Below the pieces are notes generated by a model, which saw nothing but the letters and a program-made list of their open reading frames with translations, searched no databases and was not told the DNA's origin. 64,000 nucleotides of DNA, taken from the NCBI GenBank assembly GCA_028869255.1, contig CP110972.1, positions 3,973,001-4,037,000 on the forward strand. Direction: 5' to 3'. The DNA comes from Pseudomonas poae. GTDB lineage: Bacteria; Pseudomonadota; Gammaproteobacteria; Pseudomonadales; Pseudomonadaceae. A program made the translations under genes and the position numbers. Below, piece after piece: positions 8,713-18,104 of the stretch (position 1 is the stretch's first letter; each line of letters begins with the position of its first letter).

Positions 8713-10188
8713 TTAATCCAAGCCGCCTTGGCAGACATATTTGATGTGCATGTATTCCTCTAGGCCATGTACGGAGCCTTCTCGGCCATATCCAGAATCC
8801 TTCACTCCCCCAAACGGAGCTGCCTCGGCAGCTATAGCACCTTCGTTCACTCCGACAATGCCACACTCGAGCGCATCAACAACCCGATGCACACGGCGCA
8901 TGTCGTTGGTATAAAAGTAAGATGCCAATCCGAATGGCGAGTCATTGGCCATCTTGATGACCTCTTCCTCGGTTTCAAACCGGGTGATCGGTGCAACCGG
9001 CCCGAATGTTTCCTCATGGAAGCATTTAGAGGAAGGATCTACGTCCGCCAGGACGGTTGGAGCGTAGTACGTGGACTCAGCACGCTGCTCGGTGAAAAGA
9101 CGCTTGCCACCCGCGAGGACTCGAGCACCACGAGCGACTGCATCATTGACGTGCTCTTCAATCTTGGCGATCGCTTTCGCGTTGATCATAGGGCCAATCT
9201 GCGACTTCGAATCGCTGGCAGGGCCCACGACGAGGGCCGACACGCGAGCGCTGAGTTTCTCTAGGAAATTGCCGTAGATCTTCGACTGAACGTACACACG
9301 GTTTGGACACACGCAGGTCTGGCCGCCGTTACGGAATTTAGCCACCATCAAACCTTCTACTGCGGCATCGATGTCGGCGTCCTCAAACACGATGAATGGC
9401 GCATTACCGCCCAGCTCCAGCGCCAATTTCTTCAGGGTGCGCGATGATTCGTGGGCCAGGTGCTTACCGACCGGCGTCGATCCTGTGAAGGTGATTTTGC
9501 GAACACGTGGATCATCCAACCATACGTCCGCTACCGTCTTCGATGCGGAAGTGTTGACGATGTTCAAGACGCCAGCTGGGACGCCCGCCTCCTCGGCAAG
9601 CTTAACCAGTGCCAAGGCAGTGAGAGGTGTTTCCGCCGCTGGCTTGCAAACGACAGTACAACCTGCAGCCAGAGCAGGGGCGATTTTCCGAGCGATCATC
9701 GCTGCGGGGAAGTTCCAAGGCGTGATGGCCGCTACAACGCCTACAGGCTCCCTATAAGCAGCCATTTTACGTCCACGCACGGCTTGAGGAATGATGTCAC
9801 CATTCGCCCGGGTGGCTTCCTCAGCAAACCACTCCACATAGCTTGCGGCGTAGGCAATTTCGCCAACAGCTTCGGCAAGGGGCTTACCTTGCTCAGTGGA
9901 AATGATCTTACCCAAGTCTTCAGCATTAGCCATGATTAAGTCATTCCAGCGCTTCAAGATCACAGCTCGCTGCTTGGCCGGAGTAGAGCGCCAAGCTTCA
10001 AACGCTTCGACTGCAGCTTCAACTGCAGCCTTTGCATCCTTTTCGTCGCTATCTGCAACGAGCGTGACGCGCTCTCCTGAAGCTGGGTTGTTGACTGGGA
10101 GGGTTGCGCCAGAGACCGCGTCCTGCCACACACCAGCGATAAAGTTCTTGGTGATTATCAACTCTTCGCGCTGCAGCTTAAAACTCAT
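8713..10188 (-). CDS. gabD: NAD(P)-dependent succinate-semialdehyde dehydrogenase family
   Basis: This 491-residue aldehyde dehydrogenase is of GabD type. It has PWNFPAAMIARKIAPAL (cofactor site), FTGSTPVGK, the catalytic Glu in LELGGNAPF and the catalytic Cys in FRNGGQTCVCPNR. The double-cysteine TCVC is typical of succinate and glutarate semialdehyde dehydrogenases. It would oxidise the semialdehyde made by the downstream aminotransferase to a dicarboxylate. I chose the ATG at 10188 for its strong Shine-Dalgarno (TTTGGAGG). The leader between 10189 and 10262 can fold into hairpins (CCTTCGT / ACGAAGG at 10230-10252). A glutarate-semialdehyde role is the main alternative. Confidence 0.85.
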   Translation of the reverse strand: MSFKLQREELIITKNFIAGVWQDAVSGATLPVNNPASGERVTLVADSDEKDAKAAVEAAVEAFEAWRSTPAKQRAVILKRWNDLIMANAEDLGKIISTEQGKPLAEAVGEIAYAASYVEWFAEEATRANGDIIPQAVRGRKMAAYREPVGVVAAITPWNFPAAMIARKIAPALAAGCTVVCKPAAETPLTALALVKLAEEAGVPAGVLNIVNTSASKTVADVWLDDPRVRKITFTGSTPVGKHLAHESSRTLKKLALELGGNAPFIVFEDADIDAAVEGLMVAKFRNGGQTCVCPNRVYVQSKIYGNFLEKLSARVSALVVGPASDSKSQIGPMINAKAIAKIEEHVNDAVARGARVLAGGKRLFTEQRAESTYYAPTVLADVDPSSKCFHEETFGPVAPITRFETEEEVIKMANDSPFGLASYFYTNDMRRVHRVVDALECGIVGVNEGAIAAEAAPFGGVKDSGYGREGSVHGLEEYMHIKYVCQGGLD

Positions 10189-10668
10189 AAAACCTCCAAA
10201 GAGATTCGTAAAAAAATTAGAAGAAAATACCTTCGTAGCTACACCACGAAGGAACAGGTATTCCAGAGTACCGCCGATGACTAAGCACTTAGAGCTATGG
10301 CTCAATTCACTACGCCTGCAGGCAGTCTTTTGGAGGCGTAACTTCAACCATTCATCTTGGCTAAATCCTAAGCAACGAACCCGATATCATCTACATGGTC
10401 TGAACAGGACAAAGATGGGTGTTTTTAGTATTTAAAGTATTAAACGGTGAAGGACGACTGAATTAAAATAGGAAGTCTGAACTGCGATGTATTTATAGGT
10501 CACACCTGCAGAGCGGTGGCCATTATCCGTGGTGCTCTCTCGAAACTCATCGTTCTCGGTACCCTGCATCACCACCGACTTCTTTCGTTTCGCTACCAGT
10601 TATCGAAGACGCGTGCAGGGGCGCGCGCAACTAGATAGACTGACCTACCTAGTTAGGAACCCATCGCT
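10189..10668. other. Divergent intergenic region between gabD-like operon and TetR gene
   Basis: These 480 bases hold no gene. They contain a leader hairpin for the minus-strand operon (10230-10252), a copy of the cluster-wide motif as ATAGGAAGT at 10468-10476, and a TetR-type inverted repeat at 10631-10652. Open frames crossing it on the plus strand are antisense extensions of the dehydrogenase gene. Confidence 0.5.
10631..10652. promoter_or_regulatory. Inverted repeat, candidate TetR operator
   Basis: CTAGATAG-ACTGAC-CTACCTAG is an 8-bp inverted repeat with one mismatch, 17 bases before the TTG start of the TetR gene. Sites of this form and position commonly serve autorepression by TetR proteins. 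It could also control the divergent operon. Confidence 0.5.
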
Positions 10669-11250
10669 TTGAAGCCCTTGAAACCTAAAGCTGCGAGAGC
10701 CCGTCTTCTCGAAGCTGCAGCATCGCTTTTCTACAACGACGGAATCACCGCCACTGGCATCGATACCATCACCGCCAAGGCTGGTGTCGCCAAGATGAGT
10801 TTGTACAACAACTTCGACTCCAAGGCTGACCTAGTCGCCGCCTTCATTGAGGCCAGGCATGCTGAGTGGCTTGCCCTTTATGATGCGCGGGCTCAGCAAG
10901 CTGCTACTGCCCGAGACATGATACTGGCTGTTTTCGACGCGTATGCAGACCACGCCAATTGCGCGTATGAGAGCGGGTTTCGCGGATGCGGACTACTTAA
11001 CGCTGCGGCGGAATTACCCGCAGGCGATGCTGGCCGCGATGCAGTGCGTCGCCATAAAGAGCATGTTGAAGGATTGTTGCTTGAACACCTAAGGGCAATT
11101 TCGCCTGGAAATATTGAGTCCGTCACCGAAAAGGCTTCCCATCTTTCATATCTGCTGGAAGGCGCAATGTCTCGGGCCGGCCTGGAAGGCAATGATGCTC
11201 GCGTCCAGCAAGCTCGCCGTATCGCTGCTTCGCTTTTGGAGGCGATGTGA
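10669..11250 (+). CDS. TetR-family transcriptional regulator
   Basis: This is a 193-residue TetR repressor. Residues 8-55 contain the N-terminal three-helix DNA-binding domain (ARARLLEAAASLFYNDGITATGIDTITAKAG, then KMSLYNNFDSKADLV). The remainder is the helical ligand-binding and dimerisation domain. The start is a TTG; no ATG lies near. An inverted repeat sits just upstream. The following EamA exporter starts one base after the stop, so the pair is one transcription unit, a common repressor/exporter layout. The inducer is unknown. Confidence 0.85.
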   Translation: MKPLKPKAARARLLEAAASLFYNDGITATGIDTITAKAGVAKMSLYNNFDSKADLVAAFIEARHAEWLALYDARAQQAATARDMILAVFDAYADHANCAYESGFRGCGLLNAAAELPAGDAGRDAVRRHKEHVEGLLLEHLRAISPGNIESVTEKASHLSYLLEGAMSRAGLEGNDARVQQARRIAASLLEAM

Positions 11251-11251
11251 C

Positions 11252-12223
11252 ATGACCCGTTCTGTATTAACAACAAACAATAGCAAGACAATAGGCGTGA
11301 TATTTGTCTTGATGGCATCCATCCTCTGGGGTACGACGGGCACAGCTGCCACATTCGCCCCAAGCGTCAGCCCGCTTGCAATTGGTGCAGCTGCAATGGG
11401 CGTTGGTGGGCTGCTACAGATGCTTATCGCCATTCGCCAGATCGGCATCGATTGGGCAAGACTGAAATTACAGTCCAGTTATGTGCTGATCGGCGCATCT
11501 GCCGTAGCCGTCTATCCCCTAGCCTTTTATACCTCCATGCACATGGCAGGTGTGACTATTGGCACCGTAGTCACTATCGGCTCAGCACCACTGTTGAGCG
11601 CCGTCATTGAGCGGATATTCGATAACAAGCCGCTAACTGGACGTTGGGCAATCGGAGCGGGACTGGGACTGCTGGGCACAGTGATGTTATGCGTGGCTAA
11701 AGCCCAAGGGCACACAGATAATGTCGCAGGGGCTTCAGATATTCGTAGCATGTTCGGGATTCTGCTTGGCTTGGTCGCAGGCGCGACTTATGCCCTTTAC
11801 TCTTGGACAGCACATCGGCTAATCCAGAAGAACATTTCGTCATCTGCCGCAATGGGCGCAACGTTTGGTTTGGGTGGACTGGTGCTCCTGCCTGTGCTGC
11901 TGGTCACGGGCGCACCACTTATTGAAACCTGGACGAATGCTATGGTTGGTTTTTACATGGCCTTGGTTCCAATGTGCCTAGGCTACGTGCTATTTGGGAA
12001 GGGCCTTGCAAAAGTTTCAGCAAGCACCGCCACGACCCTTTCATTGATTGAACCCGTCGTGGCAGCACTGCTCGCTGCGGTTGTCATCGGAGAGCAGCTG
12101 TCACCAGTGGGCTGGACAGGCGCGGCCCTGATTGTCAGTTGCCTTTACGTGCTCGTGCAGCAGCCCACTAACCATGAACAACCACTGCCACAGCGTATAA
12201 ATACATCGACACCTGATTCATAG
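11252..12223 (+). CDS. EamA/DMT-family transporter
   Basis: This 323-residue inner-membrane carrier has about ten membrane spans in two EamA repeats (FVLMASILWGTTGTAATF in the first, GILLGLVAGATYALYSWTAHRL in the second). The second repeat ends with the conserved SLIEPVVAALLAAVVIGEQLS segment. It probably exports or imports an amino acid or a metabolite. The ATG at 11252 follows TTTGGAGG and sits one base after the TetR stop, so it is likely controlled by that repressor. The C-terminal 25 residues are polar. Confidence 0.85.
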   Translation: MTRSVLTTNNSKTIGVIFVLMASILWGTTGTAATFAPSVSPLAIGAAAMGVGGLLQMLIAIRQIGIDWARLKLQSSYVLIGASAVAVYPLAFYTSMHMAGVTIGTVVTIGSAPLLSAVIERIFDNKPLTGRWAIGAGLGLLGTVMLCVAKAQGHTDNVAGASDIRSMFGILLGLVAGATYALYSWTAHRLIQKNISSSAAMGATFGLGGLVLLPVLLVTGAPLIETWTNAMVGFYMALVPMCLGYVLFGKGLAKVSASTATTLSLIEPVVAALLAAVVIGEQLSPVGWTGAALIVSCLYVLVQQPTNHEQPLPQRINTSTPDS

Positions 12224-12863
12224 TCGTGCAGTAGCCCCTCAAACAGTGCAACCTTGGATTACCCTAATGGCAATCCAGGGCTGCATCCTCCACCGATCAA
12301 AGCACAACTACTGGAATACTGGCGTGAGGATGGCGAGTGTCGGATGGTTACTGCGAATGAATCGTCTAAGCCTCCGCTGCCTTGTAAACGCCTGAGCTAG
12401 GCTAGTGCACGCTCGGAAGGAGTCGCACGAAACGGTCTTCGACTGCGACAACCTGCCTGGAGACCACCTGAACAAAGCAAGGGCTTTGAGCCTTGAAGTG
12501 CTACCTAGTGGTTTCGAGAACTGGGATATACTTCAATATGAATATGAGGGCACGGGCGAGCCACCCTCACTTCGCCATCTTTCTGTTCAACATTCCTTCC
12601 CAAACAAAAATCTCGGATGGCGACTAGCATACTGATAAAAAAACTATTATTTTTATTCATTTAACACCTGCACTATATTTAGTAATTCAGAGGTTCATTT
12701 TACGATTAGCCGAATGATAACTAAACTGGTAATTGCTGTTTTGAGGGGGGTTAGTGTCAGTAGCCACCATCTGTTTGCAAATGGTGGCTTTATTCTGATA
12801 AACCCAAAATGCAGCGTGAGCTACTGAGCCTGAGCTTTCGGTCAAAGTCCCACTCTTACGTTC
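12224..12863. other. 640-base gap with one strong stem-loop
   Basis: No protein gene is convincing here. A 76-codon frame at 12405 begins with GTG, lacks a ribosome-binding site and has no recognisable content. The AT-rich part at 12640-12740 could hold a plus-strand promoter ahead of the stem-loop at 12762-12789, so a small RNA is possible. Confidence 0.35.
12762..12789 (+). terminator. Stem-loop with U-rich tail on plus strand
   Basis: AGCCACCAT / ATGGTGGCT is a 9-bp perfect stem with a 10-base loop, followed by TTATT. The T-rich side is on the plus strand, yet no plus-strand gene ends within 500 bases. The minus-strand permease gene ends at 12864 and might also use the hairpin. It could end a small RNA. 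Confidence 0.5.
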
Positions 12864-14276
12864 CTAGCGCTTCAATCGGTTACAACGTAGCTGATGCACG
12901 ATTCCGATCAGTACCAAAGCGAGGCCCGCACTGCCCGTCGACACTACCAGAACCTGATACTCAGCCATGAACGACATTACTGCCAAGCAAGCCACGATGA
13001 AGATGATCACCGCCCAGGTCAGCCAAGGAAACAGCCACATTTTTAGCGGGATTTCACTGCCCTTCATCTCCAGCTTGCGACGCATTTTCAGCTGAGAGCA
13101 CGCGATAACCAGATAAACCAGAAGCGCGATAGTACCGGTCATGTTCATCAGTGTATCGAGCACATCCTTGGGTCTCAGTGCCTCACTGAAATTGATAAGT
13201 GCCAGAATCACAGCCACCAGACAGGAACCAATGATGGCGTAAAGCGGAACCCCAGTTTCTTGTTTTGTAAACTTGAAAAACGACGGAGCGTCGCCACGGC
13301 TAGCCAATGAATAGAGCATGCGCGAGGCTGTGTAGTGCGCAGAAATCAAGCAGCTGCTCACCGACGTCAGCACCACGAAATTCATCAGCACTTCTGCACC
13401 AGGCACCCCAAGCAGCTCCAGCGTGCGTCGGTAAGCCCCATAGCCTGACACACCGAGCATGGGGTCATTCCATGGCACCAAGCAAACAATCAGGAAAATC
13501 GAGCCCACGTAAAACAACCCTACGCGCCAAACGACTGACTTGGTCGTCTTTATGATCTGCTGGGATGGGTTCGCAGACTCAGAAGCGGCAATAGTCGCGA
13601 TCTCTGCCCCCAAGAACGCAAACATCACCCCGAGCATAGCGCCGACGACAGGGTCTATTCCGTTCGGCATGAAACCGTGCGCCGTCAAATTGGTGATCCC
13701 CCTAACCTCCCCCAGCGTCCATATATTGGCTACAGCGAGGCCACACACTATCAAGAAGCAGAAAATCGCCACCACTTTGATCAGTGCAAACCAGAACTCA
13801 AATTCGCCATAGTTTTTCACGTTGAAGAAGTTGATGCTGATCAGTACCAGCGTCGTTGCCAGAACGAAGACATTGATACTGATCGATGGAAACCAGCCAT
13901 TAAGGATCTTGCCTGCAACGTAAGCCTCCCAAGCCATGAGGCATACCCAGTATCCCCAATAAAGCCAGCCAATGGTAAAACCGGCCCAACGACCAATCGC
14001 CCGATCGGCGTAAGTTGAGAAAGATCCAGTATCAGGAGAGGACGTCGCCATCTCGCCCAGCATTCTCATGATAAGCATCATTAGAATACCACCTACCAGA
14101 AATGCCAAAACCGCAGCTGGCCCTGCACTATGGATAATACTTGCTGACCCTACGAACAGAGAGCCACCAATGACCCCCGCGATAGACATCATGGTTAGAT
14201 GCCTGGACTTTAGCCCCGCCTTGAGTTGACCATCTTGAGTCTTCGGGTTTTCGACACTTATATTTGTTTCAATCAT
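12864..14276 (-). CDS. APC-family amino acid permease (GabP-like)
   Basis: This 470-residue permease of the amino acid-polyamine-organocation family has twelve predicted spans. The family signatures are present: MSIAGVIGGSLFVGSASII in span 1, MRMLGEMATSSPDTGSFSTYA after span 2, and NYGEFEFWFALIKVVAI in span 5. It resembles the GABA/aromatic amino acid permeases and the broken GabP-like protein at 18105. The start at 14276 has GAGGTG upstream. It is probably proton-driven uptake of an amino acid or GABA for the cluster, and it is the only intact permease of this type in the window. Confidence 0.85.
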   Translation of the reverse strand: MIETNISVENPKTQDGQLKAGLKSRHLTMMSIAGVIGGSLFVGSASIIHSAGPAAVLAFLVGGILMMLIMRMLGEMATSSPDTGSFSTYADRAIGRWAGFTIGWLYWGYWVCLMAWEAYVAGKILNGWFPSISINVFVLATTLVLISINFFNVKNYGEFEFWFALIKVVAIFCFLIVCGLAVANIWTLGEVRGITNLTAHGFMPNGIDPVVGAMLGVMFAFLGAEIATIAASESANPSQQIIKTTKSVVWRVGLFYVGSIFLIVCLVPWNDPMLGVSGYGAYRRTLELLGVPGAEVLMNFVVLTSVSSCLISAHYTASRMLYSLASRGDAPSFFKFTKQETGVPLYAIIGSCLVAVILALINFSEALRPKDVLDTLMNMTGTIALLVYLVIACSQLKMRRKLEMKGSEIPLKMWLFPWLTWAVIIFIVACLAVMSFMAEYQVLVVSTGSAGLALVLIGIVHQLRCNRLKR

Positions 14277-14365
14277 CGAGTCACCTCTATTTCTACGAAC
14301 AACATCTCAGCCAAAATATGCGACACTGCGCACTTGGACGCTCTAATTCAATAGTTAATACATAT

Positions 14366-14390
14366 AAAAAGCCCCCAGCATGAAGGGGGC
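14366..14390 (-). terminator. Rho-independent terminator after EamA gene
   Basis: On the minus strand a GCCCCC / GGGGGC stem is followed by TTTTTAT. It lies 80 bases beyond the stop of the EamA gene at 14472. Confidence 0.75.
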
Positions 14391-14471
14391 AAGGTTAATT
14401 CGGCGATCATGGATAGAATGACCAGCTCTATTCCTTCGCCTTATTTGACACAAGCACAAACTAAATAATTA

Positions 14472-15329
14472 TTACCCAGTCGCTCTTTTCGACATTATCA
14501 TCGAGCAAACAACTAAGGCCGCACCTACCCAGATGTACCACTGCATTCCGACCTGCAGGTAGATAGCCAAGAATGCTGTAGACAGCACAGGAGTAGCATA
14601 ACTGAGGACAGCTACCTGCTCATGATTGGCCTTTTTCATTGCATAGTCCCAAAGGTAAAAGGCTCCACCCATAGGCCCCAACCCCATATAAACGATTGCC
14701 CAGGTCTCACTAGGGGTAAGCGAAGGCCACTGCGAGCCTGCGCGATAAACCAACAGGCACGCAGCGCCCGACACTAGGCAGAACAGCCCAACCGATGCAC
14801 TACGAACACCCGTATATTGCTTGGCAAGTAGCGAGTAAGCTGCCCACAGGATGGCCGAGATAAATGCCAGGCCATATCCAAGCCAGTTGCCCTCACCCAG
14901 AGAGTGATCCGGATTACAGCTGATTACTGCTCCAACAAAACCTACAAGCCCGGCCAAAATCGATCTTGTAGTGAGCCGCCCGCTCGACACAAACAGTGGG
15001 GCCATCACCACGATCAGCACAGGCCAAAGGTAGTGCAGCAGACTGACGCCGATCGGATCAGCAAGTTGAAGCGCGTAAAAATAAATGACGTGGTAGGCCA
15101 ACATGCAGAATGTGCCCAACACAAAAAGCCTGCGTGGCATAGCCCATAGCCTGAACCAAGGAAGGCCTATGAGCCCACCAATAAACAGCGCAGCACCCGT
15201 AATAAACATGGGAGACACGTTTTGGCAGTAGGTAACACTCACTGCCAAGGTGCTCCAGATGATCACTGAGACTACCGCTGGGATAATCCCGAACTGAGAT
15301 CTCGAGACAGTCGAATCATAAGAACTCAT
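14472..15329 (-). CDS. EamA/DMT-family transporter (YddG-like)
   Basis: This 285-residue carrier has ten predicted spans in two EamA repeats (AVVSVIIWSTLAVSVTYC in the first; GYGLAFISAILWAAYSLLAKQY in the second). The pattern HYLWPVLIVVMAPL in span 4 recalls the YddG group of aromatic amino acid exporters. It follows the HAD gene by 67 bases on the same strand, with a terminator between them and its own beyond. It may export an amino acid or an overflow intermediate of the catabolic cluster. Confidence 0.8.
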   Translation of the reverse strand: MSSYDSTVSRSQFGIIPAVVSVIIWSTLAVSVTYCQNVSPMFITGAALFIGGLIGLPWFRLWAMPRRLFVLGTFCMLAYHVIYFYALQLADPIGVSLLHYLWPVLIVVMAPLFVSSGRLTTRSILAGLVGFVGAVISCNPDHSLGEGNWLGYGLAFISAILWAAYSLLAKQYTGVRSASVGLFCLVSGAACLLVYRAGSQWPSLTPSETWAIVYMGLGPMGGAFYLWDYAMKKANHEQVAVLSYATPVLSTAFLAIYLQVGMQWYIWVGAALVVCSMIMSKRATG

Positions 15330-15359
15330 GGCAGTCTCACTGTTAGTTCAAACTCAGCG

Positions 15360-15388
15360 AAAAAACCGGCGGCATGCATAGCCGCCGG
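15360..15388 (-). terminator. Rho-independent terminator after HAD gene
   Basis: The stem CCGGCGGC / GCCGCCGG has a 7-base loop and is followed on the minus strand by six T. It lies just beyond the stop of the HAD hydrolase gene. Confidence 0.8.
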
Positions 15389-15396
15389 CATTTGTA

Positions 15397-16119
15397 TCAA
15401 CCCTTCAGCGCTTGCTTATGCGCTTCAGCCATCTCGCCCATGCTGTTGAAGCGGAAATCGATGTTTGGCATACGGGACGGAACGTGAGTGGCGCCGTAGC
15501 CTTCTTTACCGTGACGACGATAGATCCAAGCCGAAACTAGACCTGCGTCGTTGGCTGGGATGTGGTCGTGATAAAGGCTTTCTGCGGTGTGCAGAATATC
15601 GCCCTTCTCGATGCCAGCTTTAGCCAGCGCATCGATCATGAAGGTAAAGTTGTTTGGGTTTGGTTTGTACGAACCCACATCCTGAGCGGTGATAATGTGG
15701 TCGAACTCTACACCCAGCTTGGCATTGCTCAGTTTGAACTCGTTGCGGTCGATGTTGGACAGGATGACCAGCTTGTAGTGGTTCTTAAGATACTGCAAAG
15801 CTTCCACCGTATCCGGGAATGCAGGCCAGTTCTTCACGGAGGTGCCAAACTCTTCGCGCTCAGCAGCGTCGGGCTTCAAGCCCCATTCTTTGGCGATGCG
15901 ATCATATACAGCGCGCAGAATGTCCTGATAAAGAGCATCAGGGGTTTCGGTTTGCTGAGGCGACTCGTTACGACCAAACACTTCCAGCAGCTCGTCAGAA
16001 ATGAAGGACTTGCCAGTACGCTTGGCCAGTGGTTGAAGGGCGTTGACGATGCCGGTCTCCCAGTCGATCAGGGTGCCGTAGCAGTCGAAGGTCAGCGCTT
16101 TGAAGTCGGTCAGTTGCAT
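15397..16119 (-). CDS. HAD-superfamily hydrolase (haloacid dehalogenase type II)
   Basis: This 240-residue enzyme has the HAD motifs in order: [11 protein letters not shown] near residue 11 (nucleophile Asp), LSNIDR near 121 (motif II) and YKPNPNNF near 151 (motif III Lys), then [15 protein letters not shown] (acidic motif IV region). The spacing and the short helical cap fit the L-2-haloacid dehalogenase type II branch. Members act on small phosphoesters or haloacids. The motif III region is SYKPNP, typical of the dehalogenase group. It lies downstream of csaA and gabT on the same strand. Its role in the pathway is unknown. Confidence 0.8.
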   Translation of the reverse strand: MQLTDFKALTFDCYGTLIDWETGIVNALQPLAKRTGKSFISDELLEVFGRNESPQQTETPDALYQDILRAVYDRIAKEWGLKPDAAEREEFGTSVKNWPAFPDTVEALQYLKNHYKLVILSNIDRNEFKLSNAKLGVEFDHIITAQDVGSYKPNPNNFTFMIDALAKAGIEKGDILHTAESLYHDHIPANDAGLVSAWIYRRHGKEGYGATHVPSRMPNIDFRFNSMGEMAEAHKQALKG

Positions 16120-16155
16120 CTTGATATCCTACTTTAGGTTTACTTGTTTTGAGCC

Positions 16156-16181
16156 AGCCGCTGTATCGCAGCACAGCGGCT
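16156..16181 (-). terminator. Stem-loop downstream of csaA
   Basis: AGCCGCTG / CAGCGGCT is an 8-bp perfect stem just after the csaA stop. The minus-strand flank has only a weak T run, so it may attenuate rather than fully terminate before the HAD gene. Confidence 0.45.
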
Positions 16182-16187
16182 AGAGGG

Positions 16188-16517
16188 TTAAAAAATCTTG
16201 CTGCCGAGTGGAACAGAGCGCTCTGTGGTCAGGTAAACAACCTCACCAGGCTCACGATCAACACCCAACATCAATACTTCGGAGGTAAAGCCAGCAATCT
16301 TCCTTGAGCCCAGATTGACAGCGCAAACAACCTGCTTACCGATAAGCTCTTCAGGGCTGTAGAGCTTGGTGTACTGCGCGCTGGTGGTTTTCTCGCCCAA
16401 CTCACCAAAATTGATCCAGAACTTATAAGCTGGCTTGTTTGCTTTTTCATTGAGCTCCACTCGCACGACCTCGCCGATACGAATGTCAACTTCACTGAAC
16501 GCTTCAAACGGGGACAT
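16188..16517 (-). CDS. csaA: CsaA-type tRNA-binding protein
   Basis: This 109-residue single-domain OB-fold protein is of the tRNA-binding (EMAP II/CsaA) family. It shows FSEVDIRIGEVVRVELNEKANKPAYKFWINFG at the N-terminus and the signature CAVNLGSRKIAGFTSEVLMLG in the centre. CsaA acts as a dimer and has been described as a tRNA-binding, chaperone-like protein. I chose the ATG at 16517 with GGAG five bases upstream rather than the GTG two codons earlier. Its place between gabT and the HAD gene is unusual and suggests co-transcription. Confidence 0.85.
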   Translation of the reverse strand: MSPFEAFSEVDIRIGEVVRVELNEKANKPAYKFWINFGELGEKTTSAQYTKLYSPEELIGKQVVCAVNLGSRKIAGFTSEVLMLGVDREPGEVVYLTTERSVPLGSKIF

Positions 16518-16561
16518 AACCACTCCAGAGTTATTGCGATGTAAATCGATAAACGTCAGCC

Positions 16562-17845
16562 TTATGCTCCGGCGGTAACCATCGCTCGCTCGAACATGCC
16601 CAGGGCTTCAGCCACATCCTGCTCAGAAATGACCAGTGGGCAGATGAAGCGTACAACGTTGCGGTAGACACCACATTTGATCACCAGCAACCCCTCTTCA
16701 CGGGCAGCATCGATGATCCGTTGCGCCAGAGCGGGATCTGGCTCTTTTGACTCACGATCAGAAACGAACTCAACGGCTGCCATTGCGCCAATCGCACGCA
16801 CGTGACCGATGCCTTTGAAGCGGCCTTCTAGGGATTTGAAGCCTTCCAGAAGCTGGGCTCCGATCGCGCGGCTGCGCTCTGTCAGGTTCTCCGATTCGAA
16901 GATTTTGATGACCTCTAACGCAGCAGCGCAACCGAGCGGATTGCCACCATATGTGCCACCCAAACCACCTGGCTGTGGGGCATCCATGATTGCGGCACGA
17001 CCCACGACACCAGAGATCGGCAGACCGCCGGCCATACTCTTGGCAACAGTTACCAAGTCAGGCTGGATGCCGGAGTGCTCGAAGCCGAACATCTTACCGG
17101 TACGACCAAAGCCGGTCTGAATTTCGTCACAGATCAGAACGATGCCCAGCTCTTGAGTTTTTTTGCGCAGAGCACGCATGAACTCGACCGGAGCGGCGAT
17201 AAACCCACCATCACCTTGGACGGGCTCAATGATGATTGCAGCGACGCGATCAGCAGCGATTTGAGTGTCAAATACCTCCTGCAGAGCGGCCAGGGCTTTC
17301 TCTGTGGTCACACCACGGTACTCGTTCGGATACGGCGTATGGTAGATATCCGGGGCGTATGGGCCGAAATTCTGGCGGTAAGGCTGGCTCATGCCGGTCA
17401 GGGTCATACCCATCAAGGTACGACCGTGGAAACCGCCACGGAATGCAATCACACCCGGACGATTCGTATGGCCACGCGCGATCTTAATGGCATTCTCAAC
17501 AGCTTCGGCACCGGTAGTCAGGAATACTGACTTGTAGTGTTCCGAGCCACCAACAAGATTGTTCAGCTTCGCGGCGAGGTCGGTGTATTGGTTGTAAGCG
17601 GCTACCTGGAAGCAGATGTGCGAGAAGGTATCCAACTGCTTACGTACTGCTTCGACTACGCGTGGGTGGTTGTGGCCGACGTTCAGCACGCCGATACCAC
17701 CAACGAAGTCCAAGTATTTCTTACCTTGGTCATCCCAGAGGTAAGCGCCTGCAGCGCGGCTCACGATGATCGGGTGAGCAACCGCAACACCATTGGATAC
17801 GTGTTGTGCGCGAGGCGATACGGACATTTTTTGTTGAGAAGACAT
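16562..17845 (-). CDS. gabT: 4-aminobutyrate/5-aminovalerate aminotransferase
   Basis: This 427-residue class III aminotransferase is close to GabT. It has LDFVGGIGVLNVGHNHP, the phosphate-binding TTGAEAVENAIK, GGFHGRT, EPVQGDGGF, the cofactor Asp in ICDEIQTGFGRTG and the catalytic Lys in VAKSMAGGLPISG. It would transfer the amino group of GABA, or 5-aminovalerate, to 2-oxoglutarate; the semialdehyde would go to the GabD-like enzyme at 8713. I chose the ATG at 17845, preceded by AAAGGTG. The GabP-like permease gene lies upstream on the same strand. An ATAGGAAGA motif copy lies at 17914-17922. Confidence 0.9.
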   Translation of the reverse strand: MSSQQKMSVSPRAQHVSNGVAVAHPIIVSRAAGAYLWDDQGKKYLDFVGGIGVLNVGHNHPRVVEAVRKQLDTFSHICFQVAAYNQYTDLAAKLNNLVGGSEHYKSVFLTTGAEAVENAIKIARGHTNRPGVIAFRGGFHGRTLMGMTLTGMSQPYRQNFGPYAPDIYHTPYPNEYRGVTTEKALAALQEVFDTQIAADRVAAIIIEPVQGDGGFIAAPVEFMRALRKKTQELGIVLICDEIQTGFGRTGKMFGFEHSGIQPDLVTVAKSMAGGLPISGVVGRAAIMDAPQPGGLGGTYGGNPLGCAAALEVIKIFESENLTERSRAIGAQLLEGFKSLEGRFKGIGHVRAIGAMAAVEFVSDRESKEPDPALAQRIIDAAREEGLLVIKCGVYRNVVRFICPLVISEQDVAEALGMFERAMVTAGA

Positions 17846-18040
17846 GGTATTCACCTTTGTGTGTCAGTGTGGCAATCGTAACTACGCCCTCGCACTCTAA
17901 ATACGTGCGAAAGATAGGAAGATTGACTGATTTTTTCGTACTAAAAGTAGATACAGAAAAGTTGGGATTCAGGGCAGGAAAGACAGACAGCAACAATCCG
18001 AACCCAAATATTTTGCTGGCAACTGGTCAACCAAGAATGA

Positions 18041-18076
18041 GGGGGGGGGGGGGGCGCGAACCAACGCCCCCACCCC
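18041..18076. repeat. G14 homopolymer forming a GC hairpin
   Basis: A run of 14 G (18041-18054) is followed by CGCG and then CGCCCCC-A-CCCC at 18065-18076. The G run pairs with the C tract in a 12-bp stem with one mismatch and an 8-base loop. It lies between the gabP-like and gabT genes. It may be a terminator-like structure without a U tract, a G-quadruplex former, or a polymerase or assembly artefact. Confidence 0.6.
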
Positions 18077-18104
18077 TTCTTGAAGAACCTAGATCTGATG
18101 GGGG

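Noticed and set aside
12405..12635. 76-codon open frame with GTG start
   Set aside because: No ribosome-binding site, no recognisable content, and no neighbour that would support it.
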